NCBI GenBank assembly: GCA_020793555.1
Contig: DQIO01000266.1
Coordinates: 1-11,671, forward strand
Source: Methanosarcinaceae archaeon
Lineage (GTDB): Archaea > Halobacteriota > Methanosarcinia > Methanosarcinales > Methanosarcinaceae
DNA: 11,671 bases
Direction: 5' to 3'
Positions 1 through 7,320 of the stretch are shown one piece after another. Each line of letters starts with the position of its first letter. Positions within the stretch are counted from its first letter, which is position 1. Position numbers and translations under genes: made by a program. The notes beneath the pieces were generated by a model. The model had not been told where the DNA came from. It worked only from the letters and a program-made list of their open reading frames with translations, and did not search any database.

Positions 1-71
1 GTTTGAAAACATATCCGGAATAGTGATGTTGCCCACACAATGTTAAAGAGAAACAAAAACATATATGATAC

Positions 72-78
72 TATATAG
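72..78 (+). promoter_or_regulatory. Putative archaeal TATA box for the oxidoreductase-sensor operon
   Basis: A TATATAG stretch lies about 65-70 bases before the first gene. With archaeal spacing, transcription would begin near position 100 and give a leader of roughly 40 bases. The neighbourhood is AT-rich, so the match alone is weak evidence; position relative to the gene is the main support. Confidence 0.35.
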
Positions 79-142
79 TATATTGGAAAATACCAAATAC
101 ATCAAAGGTGATTACATTAATTATTGAAAATGGGGGTTTTTG

Positions 143-1312
143 ATGAAAACGATAAAAAATATTGATATAATAAACAAAAAGAACAATTATCCATCAGTTT
201 TTAATACAATTGATATTGGAAAAATTAATCTTAAAAATCGAATTGTGTTTCCGGCATTCCATACAAATTATGCCAATGCTGACGGAACGGTATCTGATAA
301 ACAGATCGATTTCTACAATGCAATAGCACAGGGCGGCTGTGCTTTGATATTCACAGGTGCGGCTGTAGTATCTTCAGATTCCATTGCATTTGACCGTGTG
401 ATGAGAATTGATAATGACAACTGTATCCAAGGTCTTTCAGATCTTTTTAGTGAGATCGAAAAAAACGGTGCAGTTCCTGCAGTGCAGTTGATACACTACG
501 GACGTCAGGCACTAAATGCAGTAACCGGTCACGATCTGATCGCACCAAGTGCAATACCATGTCCTATAATGTCACAATTCGATCTAAACTACCATGTACG
601 TGAAATGACACTCGCTGATATCGAGCGCGTGCGCAATGATTTTATTGATGCAACCGTCCGGGCAGCAGATGCAGGAGTAAAAGTTGTGGAAATTCATGTT
701 GCACACGGTTATCTGCTCAATGAATTTTTATCACCATATTCAAATCACAGAAAAGACGACTACGGTGGCAGTTTGAAAAACCGCGCAAGACTCATTATAG
801 AGATACTGGAAGGTATCCGGTCAAAACTCGGATCAAAGATTGCAATAAGTGTGCGTGTCAGTGGAGATGAATATGTGGATGGTGGACTGAAACCATTTGA
901 TTATAAGGAGATTATCCCAATGTTTGAACGTGCCGGCATGGATATGTTGAATGTTTCGGCAGGGGTTTACGAATCTGCGGAAAAGATTATACCTGCGCCT
1001 GATTTGGGTATAGCACCTTATGTTGATATTGCTGCAGAATTGAAACAATATGCTACTGTACCGGTTTGTACGGTCGGCTCTATATTATCACTAAGTACGG
1101 CAGAATCTATTTTATCGTCCGGTAAAGCAGACCTTGTCGCAATAGGACGTGCACAGGTGGCAGATTATGAACTGGTAAACAAATCATTTGCAGGACGAGA
1201 AAATGATATAAGGCAATGTACACAATGCGGGAGGTGCATTTTTGCAAATACCGGTGATCCTGAGATGTATTGTACCGTAAATCCATCACTAAAACCTCCA
1301 AATAAAAAATAG
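143..1312 (+). CDS. Old Yellow Enzyme-family NADH:flavin oxidoreductase with C-terminal 4Fe-4S motif (short form)
   Basis: This is a flavin-dependent oxidoreductase with a TIM-barrel fold, related to the N-terminal part of 2,4-dienoyl-CoA reductase and trimethylamine dehydrogenase-type enzymes; it is probably cytoplasmic. Visible family motifs are VQLIHYGRQ (residues 114-122), the HVAHGYLLNEFLSP segment (185-198), and the following N-x-R-x-D-x-YGGS-x2-NR signature (201-214). A phosphate-binding-like region, VGSI then AIGRA, lies near 311-337. Cysteines 359, 362, 365 and 377 (C-x2-C-x2-C-x11-C, then VNP) fit a 4Fe-4S site. The protein stops 12 residues later, so the FAD/NAD(P)H domain of full-length dienoyl-CoA reductases (about 650-700 residues) is absent. 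I chose the ATG at 143, six bases after a GGGGG ribosome site; a TTG at 140 is the alternative. Substrate and electron donor cannot be told from sequence. The sensor gene follows 11 bases downstream. Confidence 0.88.
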   Translation: MKTIKNIDIINKKNNYPSVFNTIDIGKINLKNRIVFPAFHTNYANADGTVSDKQIDFYNAIAQGGCALIFTGAAVVSSDSIAFDRVMRIDNDNCIQGLSDLFSEIEKNGAVPAVQLIHYGRQALNAVTGHDLIAPSAIPCPIMSQFDLNYHVREMTLADIERVRNDFIDATVRAADAGVKVVEIHVAHGYLLNEFLSPYSNHRKDDYGGSLKNRARLIIEILEGIRSKLGSKIAISVRVSGDEYVDGGLKPFDYKEIIPMFERAGMDMLNVSAGVYESAEKIIPAPDLGIAPYVDIAAELKQYATVPVCTVGSILSLSTAESILSSGKADLVAIGRAQVADYELVNKSFAGRENDIRQCTQCGRCIFANTGDPEMYCTVNPSLKPPNKK

Positions 1313-1323
1313 GTAAAAATACT

Positions 1324-3240
1324 ATGCAAGATTTAAATTGTGCACTTACCGAAATTGATGTAATGCTGCCTCCAAAGCAATATATCAAGAACATTATACA
1401 GGTTACTTGTGACAAACTCGATTACCTTTTTGGAACTGTCATTGAGATCGACGAAAATGGCGATGCAAATATGATCGCTTCATATAACCTACCTGAAAAC
1501 TACCCTGAAATGGTAAATAAGGTAGAAGCATCAATTCTTTCAGGTCCGGCAGGTGAAGCCTTTGAAACAGGCAAGATCCTTGTTGTGCATAACCCTTTTT
1601 CAGACCCACGCTTAGCACCATGGAAAGGCATGGAAATCATCACAGGTCCCATTGAAACAATAATTTGGATACCCCTTTTTAAAAGCGGCAAAGTATTTGG
1701 AATCTGTGCATACCATAATGAAAATAAAAAGGAGATGTCAGATTCTGATCTGTCAGTACTTGAACAGATCGGAGTGATGATCTCTATCGCAATTACAAGC
1801 AATCAATATCTTGGCAAGTTAACCAGAAAAACGAATGAACTTGAAAAAGAGATCATTGAACGGAAGAAAGCAGAAAATCAACTGCAACAATTGTCTGATG
1901 AACTTGAGATCAAGGTTGAAGAAAGAACTTTGGAACTTTCAGAAGCAAACAACAAGTTACAGTTATTTAGGAATCAGATCGACCAATCAAATGATGCTAT
2001 ATTCGTTACAGACCCAGAAACATCTCTTATTTTAGATGCTAATGAGAAAGCATGCACCAGTCTTGGCTATAGTCGTGAAGAACTTCTCAGCACTAAAATT
2101 ATAGATTTTGAAATGAAATACCAAGATATTGATTTATGGAAAGATCATGTGGATGAAATGAAGATAAATGATTATCAGACAATAGCAGGTGTGGGGGCAC
2201 ATAAACGTAAGGATGGCACTTCATTTCCGGTAGAAGTGAATGCCAAATTGATCAACCAGGATAAAAAAGAGTATCTTGTAGCTGTTATCCGCGATATCAC
2301 CGAACGCAAACAGGCTGAAAAAGAAGTAAGGCTCAATGAAGCTCGCCTTGCAGCTTTGTTAAAAATTAGCCAGATGAAAGAAGCAACTATCACTGAGATT
2401 GCAGATTTTGTTCTTGAAGAAGGGATCAAACTTACCGAAAGCAAAATTGGTTATCTGAATACGGTCAATGAGGATGAAAGTATTCAAACTGTAATTTCGT
2501 ACTCAAAAGATGTTATGGAACAATGCAATCTTAATAATCAAATTAAATTTGTAACCGAAAATGTAGGACTGGGAGCAGAGTGCATAAGGCAGCGAAAGCC
2601 TGTTATCATTAATGATTATTCTGCACCTCATCCAAATAAAACCAATTATCCTGAAGGACATGTCTCAATATTACGCTATCTTAGCATTCCTTTGTTTTAC
2701 AAAGAAAAAATTGTTGCAACAGCAGCTGTAGCTAATAAAGAAGATGAATATAATGATTCTGATGTACGCCAGCTGACATTGTTGATGAATGGTATGTGGG
2801 AGCATATCAAACGCATAGAATCTGAGAAGGAACTTATGGATACGAAAAACTATCTTGATATGATAATTTCGATGTCCTCTGATGGCATATTTGTAATTGA
2901 TGCCGAAGGCAGATTTGAGTTTTGCAATGATGCATGCTGCGAAATTTCCGGATATCAAAAGAATGAATATATCGGTAAATCATTTATGGGACTCATACCC
3001 GAAGATTACATTCAATTTATGGTGGATAGATGGCAAGAAGCTCAAGCAGGTGAATGTGGGCCATACGAAACCGTCATCCTAAGAAAGGATGGTACAAGGC
3101 GTAATTTACTTGTTAGTCGCGGAAATTTTATACTTAACAAGCAGCAAAAACATTGTTCAATTATAAAAGATGTAACTACTGATTATGCCGGGTATATCGA
3201 TATGATCTTAAAAGACATGAAAGAAAATAGAGAGGATTAA
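1324..3240 (+). CDS. GAF-PAS-GAF-PAS sensor protein without an output domain
   Basis: This is a 638-residue, probably cytoplasmic signal sensor; I see no signal peptide or membrane segment. Domains in order: a GAF domain (about 15-160), a charged coiled-coil linker (165-213, with the EIIERKKAENQLQQL pattern), a PAS domain (214-330, ending in VIRDITERKQAE), a second GAF of the type common in methanogen sensors (338-497, with NDY at 430-432 and YPEGHVSILRYLSIP), and a final PAS (508-618). After the last PAS only about 20 residues remain, so no histidine kinase, cyclase or methyl-accepting module is present. Cysteine 401 lies in the second GAF. Methanosarcina MsmS-type sensors carry heme in a GAF domain through a cysteine, so ligand binding here is possible but unproven. 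AGGT, overlapping the upstream TAG stop, provides a ribosome site nine bases before the ATG, which supports co-transcription with the flavoenzyme. It could be a truncated kinase or a protein that signals through a partner. Confidence 0.85.
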   Translation: MQDLNCALTEIDVMLPPKQYIKNIIQVTCDKLDYLFGTVIEIDENGDANMIASYNLPENYPEMVNKVEASILSGPAGEAFETGKILVVHNPFSDPRLAPWKGMEIITGPIETIIWIPLFKSGKVFGICAYHNENKKEMSDSDLSVLEQIGVMISIAITSNQYLGKLTRKTNELEKEIIERKKAENQLQQLSDELEIKVEERTLELSEANNKLQLFRNQIDQSNDAIFVTDPETSLILDANEKACTSLGYSREELLSTKIIDFEMKYQDIDLWKDHVDEMKINDYQTIAGVGAHKRKDGTSFPVEVNAKLINQDKKEYLVAVIRDITERKQAEKEVRLNEARLAALLKISQMKEATITEIADFVLEEGIKLTESKIGYLNTVNEDESIQTVISYSKDVMEQCNLNNQIKFVTENVGLGAECIRQRKPVIINDYSAPHPNKTNYPEGHVSILRYLSIPLFYKEKIVATAAVANKEDEYNDSDVRQLTLLMNGMWEHIKRIESEKELMDTKNYLDMIISMSSDGIFVIDAEGRFEFCNDACCEISGYQKNEYIGKSFMGLIPEDYIQFMVDRWQEAQAGECGPYETVILRKDGTRRNLLVSRGNFILNKQQKHCSIIKDVTTDYAGYIDMILKDMKENRED

Positions 3241-3242
3241 CC

Positions 3243-3787
3243 TCATATCTTTTTGTATATGCGGGCAGAGTTGTCAACAGATATTAACAATTTGCCGAGA
3301 TCCCCTGTTTAAAATTCGGATTTCCCGAGTACAAGATATGCATCTTGAGAAAGGTTCATGTGGAACTGATTATAAAGGCGCTCTTTAAGTTCGACTGAGA
3401 AATATATCACAACATTCCGACAAAGTATCAAATCAACCGGACTAAAACCTATTCCTTTAATGAGGTCTCGTTTTTTAAATTGAATCAATTTTTTAATGTT
3501 ATCTTTTGCCCGGTATTCATAGCTGTTTTAAGACTTTTATCATCAATGTCTGATGCAAAGATAGTAATGTTTTGTTCATGTCCACGTTTTTGCATTGCAT
3601 CAAGTACGATCATTGCAAGCGTATAAGGTTCTGCACCACTTGAGCACCCTGCGCTCCATATTTTAACAGCACGATCTTCCTCTTGTGCTTTTTTAAGTAT
3701 GTCAGGCAATACATTTTTCTCGATCAATCCAAATACATCGGGATCCCTGAAAAAATTGGTGACATTTATAGTAAGTGCATCCATCAA
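3243..3787 (-). pseudogene. cheR: Decayed CheR-type methyltransferase (N-terminal loss, internal deletion with frameshift, nonsense codon)
   Basis: CheR methylates glutamates on chemotaxis receptors using S-adenosylmethionine. The first readable piece (3485-3787) begins with DALTINVTNFFRDPDVF and contains the SAM-binding segment IWSAGCSSGAEPYTLAM and ASDIDDKSLKTAMN. The family's all-helical N-terminal domain (roughly 70-80 residues) is missing. Reading then has to shift frame near 3515, where EYRAKDNIKKL resumes homology. About 20-25 residues normally found between these blocks are absent, so this is a deletion rather than a single-base error. The second frame continues with VDLILCRNVVIYFS, LVLGKSEF, then an in-frame TAA at 3309-3311. 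It stays open beyond that as TGDLGKLLISVDNSARIYKKI to TGA at 3243-3245, which matches a CheR C-terminal tail. The stop is TAA, so pyrrolysine readthrough would not rescue it. The remnant starts 10 bases past the transporter stop and ends two bases from the convergent sensor gene. Confidence 0.85.
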
Positions 3788-3797
3788 TTTTTTGATT

Positions 3798-4919
3798 TTA
3801 TTGATCCAATCTTACAAGTATTGATGTGCTTAATATAAGTGCACTGATTAAGAATATCGATACAAAGCCAAGGTAGTTTATGAACAAACCTGCAATAAGC
3901 GGTGCAAGTGCAAGACCGCCATATGTACAGGTATTGAACAAGCCCATGGCAAGTCCACGGTCTGTATCCATGTGGGATGCAGCAAGCGGCAATCCGACCA
4001 TCGCAATACCCGAACCTGCGCCAAGTATTATAAATCCTGACATGGGATGATGTATTGCAAGTAGGGCGCCAATGGCGGAAATTCCCATACCGGCGCGTAT
4101 CATGGTATTGTACCTGATCAATGATCTCCCCACTAAAAGAGATGTGATCATTGCACTTACGTATAGACCGGCTATGGCAGCACTAAGTTCTGTTTTTGCC
4201 AATACGTCTGCGCTGTAGTCCGGATAAAAGGCTACAAGGACACCGGTCGAGCCGAACAAAATGAACGAAAGTATCCAGATATTGATAAAACGACTGTCAA
4301 ACAGTGTGGATAGGGTTCTTTTAACTTCGATCAAGATATCCTCACTTATTTTTTTATGTGCATGTTTGGTGGTTGAAAGTTTCGGGTGTATTAGCTTAGG
4401 CAAAGCCAGCAGTAACACAGCAACCGAAGCAATGGTAAAGATTAATATTCCACCCTTGATACTGGTTGTTGCCAAAAGTCCCGATATCACAACACCTGTT
4501 GCAAGTCCGCCATTCAATAGAAAATTAAATTCACCTATGCAGCGGTTTCTGTTCTTAAACTCAGAAAGCATTGAAAATGCAGCCGGGAAAAACGCGCCAC
4601 ATGCTGACCCCTCAATAAATCGTGCAATAGAAAGTATCCATAGATCGTTTGATACTATTATCAATATTCCTGATATTACAGTCAGAAATATTCCCAAAAA
4701 TATGAATCGAATGTTGCCATGTCTGTCAGCCAATATTCCAAAGGGAAGCATTGTGACAAGCGCACCTAAAAAATATGAGGAAAAAAGTAAACTTGATGCT
4801 ATCGGACCATAAGATATATGATTGGATGCTGCAAGTTCCGGCAATACCGGAATAGCTGCATCGGATAGACCCATCATTACAAAAACAGATGCATATAAGA
4901 AAATCTTATCAGTATTCAT
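3798..4919 (-). CDS. MFS transporter (12-helix type)
   Basis: This is a major facilitator superfamily membrane carrier of 373 residues, a usual size though slightly short. It has many hydrophobic segments compatible with about 12 transmembrane helices and a charged central loop near residues 178-205 (HPKLSTTKHAHKK). Motif A, GILADRHGN, is at 61-69 between helices 2 and 3; RFIEGSACGAFFP starting at 100 resembles the R-x3-G motif of helix 4. The overall pattern resembles drug or sugar efflux carriers, but no substrate can be assigned. The ATG at 4919 is preceded by AAGG eight bases upstream. The stop falls just before the CheR remnant on the same strand. A palindrome 55-71 bases upstream of the start could control it. 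Confidence 0.85.
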   Translation of the reverse strand: MNTDKIFLYASVFVMMGLSDAAIPVLPELAASNHISYGPIASSLLFSSYFLGALVTMLPFGILADRHGNIRFIFLGIFLTVISGILIIVSNDLWILSIARFIEGSACGAFFPAAFSMLSEFKNRNRCIGEFNFLLNGGLATGVVISGLLATTSIKGGILIFTIASVAVLLLALPKLIHPKLSTTKHAHKKISEDILIEVKRTLSTLFDSRFINIWILSFILFGSTGVLVAFYPDYSADVLAKTELSAAIAGLYVSAMITSLLVGRSLIRYNTMIRAGMGISAIGALLAIHHPMSGFIILGAGSGIAMVGLPLAASHMDTDRGLAMGLFNTCTYGGLALAPLIAGLFINYLGFVSIFLISALILSTSILVRLDQ

Positions 4920-4973
4920 GGAAGTTGCCTTTTTTCAAAATGTGGGCCATGCTGTTGCATAGTGAAGTCTCAT

Positions 4974-4990
4974 ATTTGATTTCATCAAAT
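4974..4990. promoter_or_regulatory. Palindromic operator-like site upstream of the MFS transporter
   Basis: ATTTGAT-TTC-ATCAAAT is a perfect 7-3-7 inverted repeat 55-71 bases before the transporter ATG. Next to and overlapping it on the minus strand is an AAATATGA stretch at a distance suitable for a TATA element. A dimeric regulator bound here would cover the promoter. Palindromes of this size also occur by chance in AT-rich DNA, so this is a candidate only. Confidence 0.4.
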
Positions 4991-5210
4991 TGGTTACACG
5001 CTTAATAATAGTTCCGATACCATGGTTGTTTTATTTTAATTCGGACGTATCCTCATTATTTAATATTTGTAAAATATGTATTGAATATATATGGTTTTAT
5101 TATTGTACGAGAATATTAATTATGTCTAAAAATATCAGCCAATATATAATAAAATGTATCTAAAAATAAATTTTCGGCAGTTGTTTAATTATAAATAGAT
5201 GCAATAACAT

Positions 5211-5369
5211 GTATATCAATTTATTATATAATCTAGACTATACATCAATTTATCATACAATATATACTATATATTAATTTATTATACAATCTATACTATA
5301 TATCAATTTATCATACAATCTATACTATATATTAATTTGTTCTGCAATCTATTCTATATATCATGTAAT
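5211..5369. repeat. Tandem array of five imperfect 29-bp repeats plus a partial sixth
   Basis: Copies run 5211-5239, 5240-5268, 5269-5297, 5298-5326 and 5327-5355, followed by a partial unit. The unit starts ATATATCAATTTATCATACA and ends ATCTATACT. Units abut with no spacers, so this is not a CRISPR array. Copies 2 and 4 share TCAATTTATC while copies 3 and 5 share TTAATTT, which suggests duplication of a 58-bp double unit. All frames are rich in stops, so it does not encode a repeat protein. Function is unknown. Confidence 0.85.
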
Positions 5370-5398
5370 ACACATATTATTTTGTTATGATGTGTATT
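5367..5398. repeat. Inverted repeat AATACACAT / ATGTGTATT
   Basis: Nine-base perfect arms are separated by 14 bases, directly after the tandem array. Immediately downstream, 5401-5416 is a perfect 16-bp palindrome, AAATAATATATTATTT. Together they make the right edge of the array rich in possible cruciform or protein-binding structure. The A/T content lowers the significance of each. Confidence 0.45.
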
Positions 5399-5693
5399 CT
5401 AAATAATATATTATTTCATGACTATGTTTAGTTTGTATGTGCAACTTTTAAATATATCATATGTAATAAAAATAAAGTGTGGACGTTATTATCTTTTTTA
5501 AAATATAAAAAATAAATCATTTCAACAATCTTATTTTTTGTGGTAGCTAATATAGTATTTTTAAATGATTGCAAAGTATAAACCTATATTTATAATTGCA
5601 TTTTTAACGTGCATAGTATACACTCGGCAGGTATAAAATGGTTAAGAACACATAGGGGAATTTTGAGATCAAATTGATTTCTTAGGAGATATA

Positions 5694-5712
5694 TTCACAT
5701 AAACTATATGAA
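5694..5712 (+). repeat. 19-bp palindromic site, copy 1
   Basis: TTCACATA-AAC-TATATGAA is an imperfect palindrome with one mismatch between its eight-base arms. A second copy lies 165 bp downstream in the opposite orientation. Its length and symmetry fit a dimeric DNA-binding protein or the ends of a small element. Confidence 0.5.
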
Positions 5713-5858
5713 CACACATCTCATGTATTATGAGTACCTTATTCAATACTGTTTTTTGCACTAAATAAGGGGGTTGTGGGTCTGAACTTCAATATTCCTA
5801 GATACTATGTAATAAACATGTTAACAAAACTGCATATATATCCAGTTGCACCTATCTA

Positions 5859-5877
5859 TTCATATAAACTATGTGAA
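5859..5877 (-). repeat. 19-bp palindromic site, copy 2 (inverted)
   Basis: The plus strand reads TTCATATA-AAC-TATGTGAA. Its reverse complement has exactly the same two arms as copy 1, differing only in the three central bases. The pair is therefore an inverted repeat spanning 5694-5877. Confidence 0.5.
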
Positions 5878-6411
5878 TGTTATACGCAACTAACCCAACT
5901 CGATCAATCGTGGTCAAAAAGTGCAAGATTAAACTATTGATATTACTTGTAGTTATAGTATATGGTATTAATATTATATTTCTTCGTTTTTGTGAACAGA
6001 ATGCGCCAATTACAGTTATTCCTCATTAAAATGCAACATTTCAGTACACTGTTTTTATAATTTCAATAGGTCTGTGCATTTTTTAAATTTGAATTTTTCT
6101 AAATTTATTTATCGACTAACATTAATATGCAATTATAAAAATGCATCAAAAAATACAGCGTTTTGTCATAATATATTATCACATAATATAAAATGGACTG
6201 AATATTATCAATTAAATTTGTGTAATAATATATTGTTACATTCACTTTTATTATTATACATGGGTATTTATTAATTACTATTAATAATTAGTTATTTATT
6301 TAAACTATATAATGTATTTAGAAATATATAATTGCTATTATATTATAGTGTTATAAATTATTTGGGATATAATATGAGATATGACAAAAATAATGAGTTT
6401 AATTGAACAGA

Positions 6412-6912
6412 TCAAACATCAATCGCAATTCCAAAAACATCTTCAAACTTATCATATTTCTTACGTGCATTATAGAGATATTGACGTACACATTCATCCC
6501 CTTTTACACGAGCAAAAATTGCAGTGATCTCAGCAGATGAAAATATAGTTATCAATTGTTTCATAGGGATATTTTTCAATGATTGAAGCTTTTCATTGAT
6601 TTTATCATCAGATCCACATTCAATTGAGTTACATTTAGCATCATTGTTGCAAATATCATCTGAAAAATGAGAGATTACAGCCTCATCCAGCCATGCCCAA
6701 TTATAATCATAGATATTTGCATAAATAAGTCCACAATTGCCACACTTAGACACGATAATCAAATCTTCATTAAACGCGTGATAACTGATACTCAATAAAT
6801 TTGCCCCACATGAACTACAAATTCCAACTTCATTGTTTTCAATACCACGTGCATGAAGTTGATTTTCATCAATACAAAGAACATTATTTTTTAGATCGTA
6901 TTCAAAATTCAT
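6412..6912 (-). CDS. Zinc-ribbon-like conserved archaeal protein of unknown function
   Basis: This is a 166-residue soluble protein. Cysteines 32 and 35 (CSSC) and 57 and 60 (CGNC) flank a beta-rich stretch and make a treble-clef or zinc-ribbon type metal site. A variable acidic segment (about 80-112) follows, with three more cysteines (88, 94, 99). The C-terminal third (about 114-166: IPMKQLITIFSSAEITAIFA and the KYDKFEDVFGI tail) looks like a compact helical module similar to ones I associate with methanogen hypothetical proteins. I do not recognise a named family. The ATG at 6912 is chosen because GGGA precedes it closely; a TTG at 6924 would add four residues. It has no operon partner. 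The role is unknown; nucleic-acid or protein binding is a guess from the ribbon. Confidence 0.7.
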   Translation of the reverse strand: MNFEYDLKNNVLCIDENQLHARGIENNEVGICSSCGANLLSISYHAFNEDLIIVSKCGNCGLIYANIYDYNWAWLDEAVISHFSDDICNNDAKCNSIECGSDDKINEKLQSLKNIPMKQLITIFSSAEITAIFARVKGDECVRQYLYNARKKYDKFEDVFGIAIDV

Positions 6913-7094
6913 ATTATCCCACAATGATTACAAATATCACAAGTCTTTAATTATCAGTAACATATCAAGTATGGTATATTACAATAGTACAATACACCAT
7001 AATAGATACATTACAGATATATTACAATTATGTCAGTGCATAAATTTGGATCTAAATTAGAGTTTATAACTTTTTATCACATGACAATATCTTG
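6913..7094. other. Upstream region of the zinc-ribbon gene with short repeats
   Basis: TATATTACAAT occurs at 6975-6985 and again at 7018-7028, with a degenerate version (TACATTACAG) at about 7007-7016. These could be regulatory motifs for the minus-strand gene or simple-sequence drift. I see no gene in this stretch. Confidence 0.3.
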
Positions 7095-7235
7095 GAGATT
7101 GTCGAAAAAGCCTAATTTTTCGAATATTTCAGCTTTACTATCTAAACTTGGTCGGGCGCAGCATAGTGATTTAGTTTTAACAATATTTCTGGAAGTTTCA
7201 ATTTTGGCGCTTTTCAGGACTTTTCCGACAATCTC
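7095..7235. mobile_element. MITE-like element of 141 bp with terminal inverted repeats
   Basis: The left end GAGATTGTCGAAAAAG (7095-7110) and right end CTTTTCCGACAATCTC (7220-7235) are 16-base inverted repeats with one mismatch. The flanking hexamers are ATCTTG on the left (7089-7094) and ATCTTA on the right (7236-7241), which fits a 5-6 base target-site duplication. Just inside the left end, TCGAAAAA (7102-7109) and TTTTTCGA (7116-7123) can form a hairpin. There is no transposase; an open frame running through it has no family features. These properties fit a non-autonomous derivative of a DDE-type insertion sequence. A parent element is not in the window. Confidence 0.65.
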
Positions 7236-7266
7236 ATCTTAAACAATTAATTTAAAAATCTAAATC

Positions 7267-7274
7267 TATATATA
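7267..7274 (+). promoter_or_regulatory. TATA box for the DUF2551 gene
   Basis: TATATATA lies 46-53 bases before the ATG at 7321, preceded by an A/T-rich recognition-element-like stretch. Initiation about 25 bases downstream would give a leader of roughly 20-25 bases that contains the ribosome site AAAGGAGG at 7305-7312. Confidence 0.55.
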
Positions 7275-7320
7275 GTGGACCAGACATAATTATATTGATA
7301 ATAGAAAGGAGGCTATCCCC

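Larger units (their letters stand above)
4920..6411. other. Gene-free, AT-rich intergenic region of about 1.5 kb
   Basis: I find no credible coding gene here on either strand. The longest open frames are a 66-codon one near 6074 and a start-less one of about 68 codons between 5728 and 5939; both lack a ribosome site and resemble no family I know. What the region does hold is a 29-bp tandem repeat array, an inverted repeat at 5367-5398, a perfect 16-bp palindrome at 5401-5416, and two 19-bp palindromes in opposite orientation. It separates minus-strand genes on both sides, so part of it should carry the transporter promoter. Confidence 0.6.

Noticed and set aside
1..45. Open frame entering from the left edge and ending with TAA at 43-45
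   Set aside because: Only 14 codons are visible and show no family features; it may be the tail of an upstream gene but cannot be supported.
130..165. Short ATG frame (11 codons) upstream of and overlapping the flavoenzyme start, with AAGGTGA at 105-111
   Set aside because: The ribosome-like site is 18 bases away, too far, and the GGGGG next to the ATG at 143 explains the true start better.
1310..1345. TAG stop of the flavoenzyme as a possible pyrrolysine codon
   Set aside because: Readthrough would add only a few residues before TAA, the gene is not a methylamine methyltransferase, and the next gene's ribosome site overlaps the stop.
5211..5369. CRISPR array
   Set aside because: The 29-base units are contiguous with no unique spacers and no cas genes are present.
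5211..5416. Replication origin
   Set aside because: AT-rich repeats alone are insufficient; no orc1/cdc6 gene or origin recognition box is seen nearby.
5728..5939. Start-less open frame of about 68 codons containing KGVVGLNFNIP
   Set aside because: No start codon or ribosome site, no recognised family, and AT-rich surroundings; it also crosses the palindromic site at 5859.
6074..6274. 66-codon ORF on the plus strand
   Set aside because: No ribosome site, composition simply mirrors AT-rich DNA (Asn, Leu, Tyr, Ile), no motif.
7030..7242. 70-codon ORF on the plus strand
   Set aside because: It runs through the MITE-like element including both inverted ends, and has no domain features.
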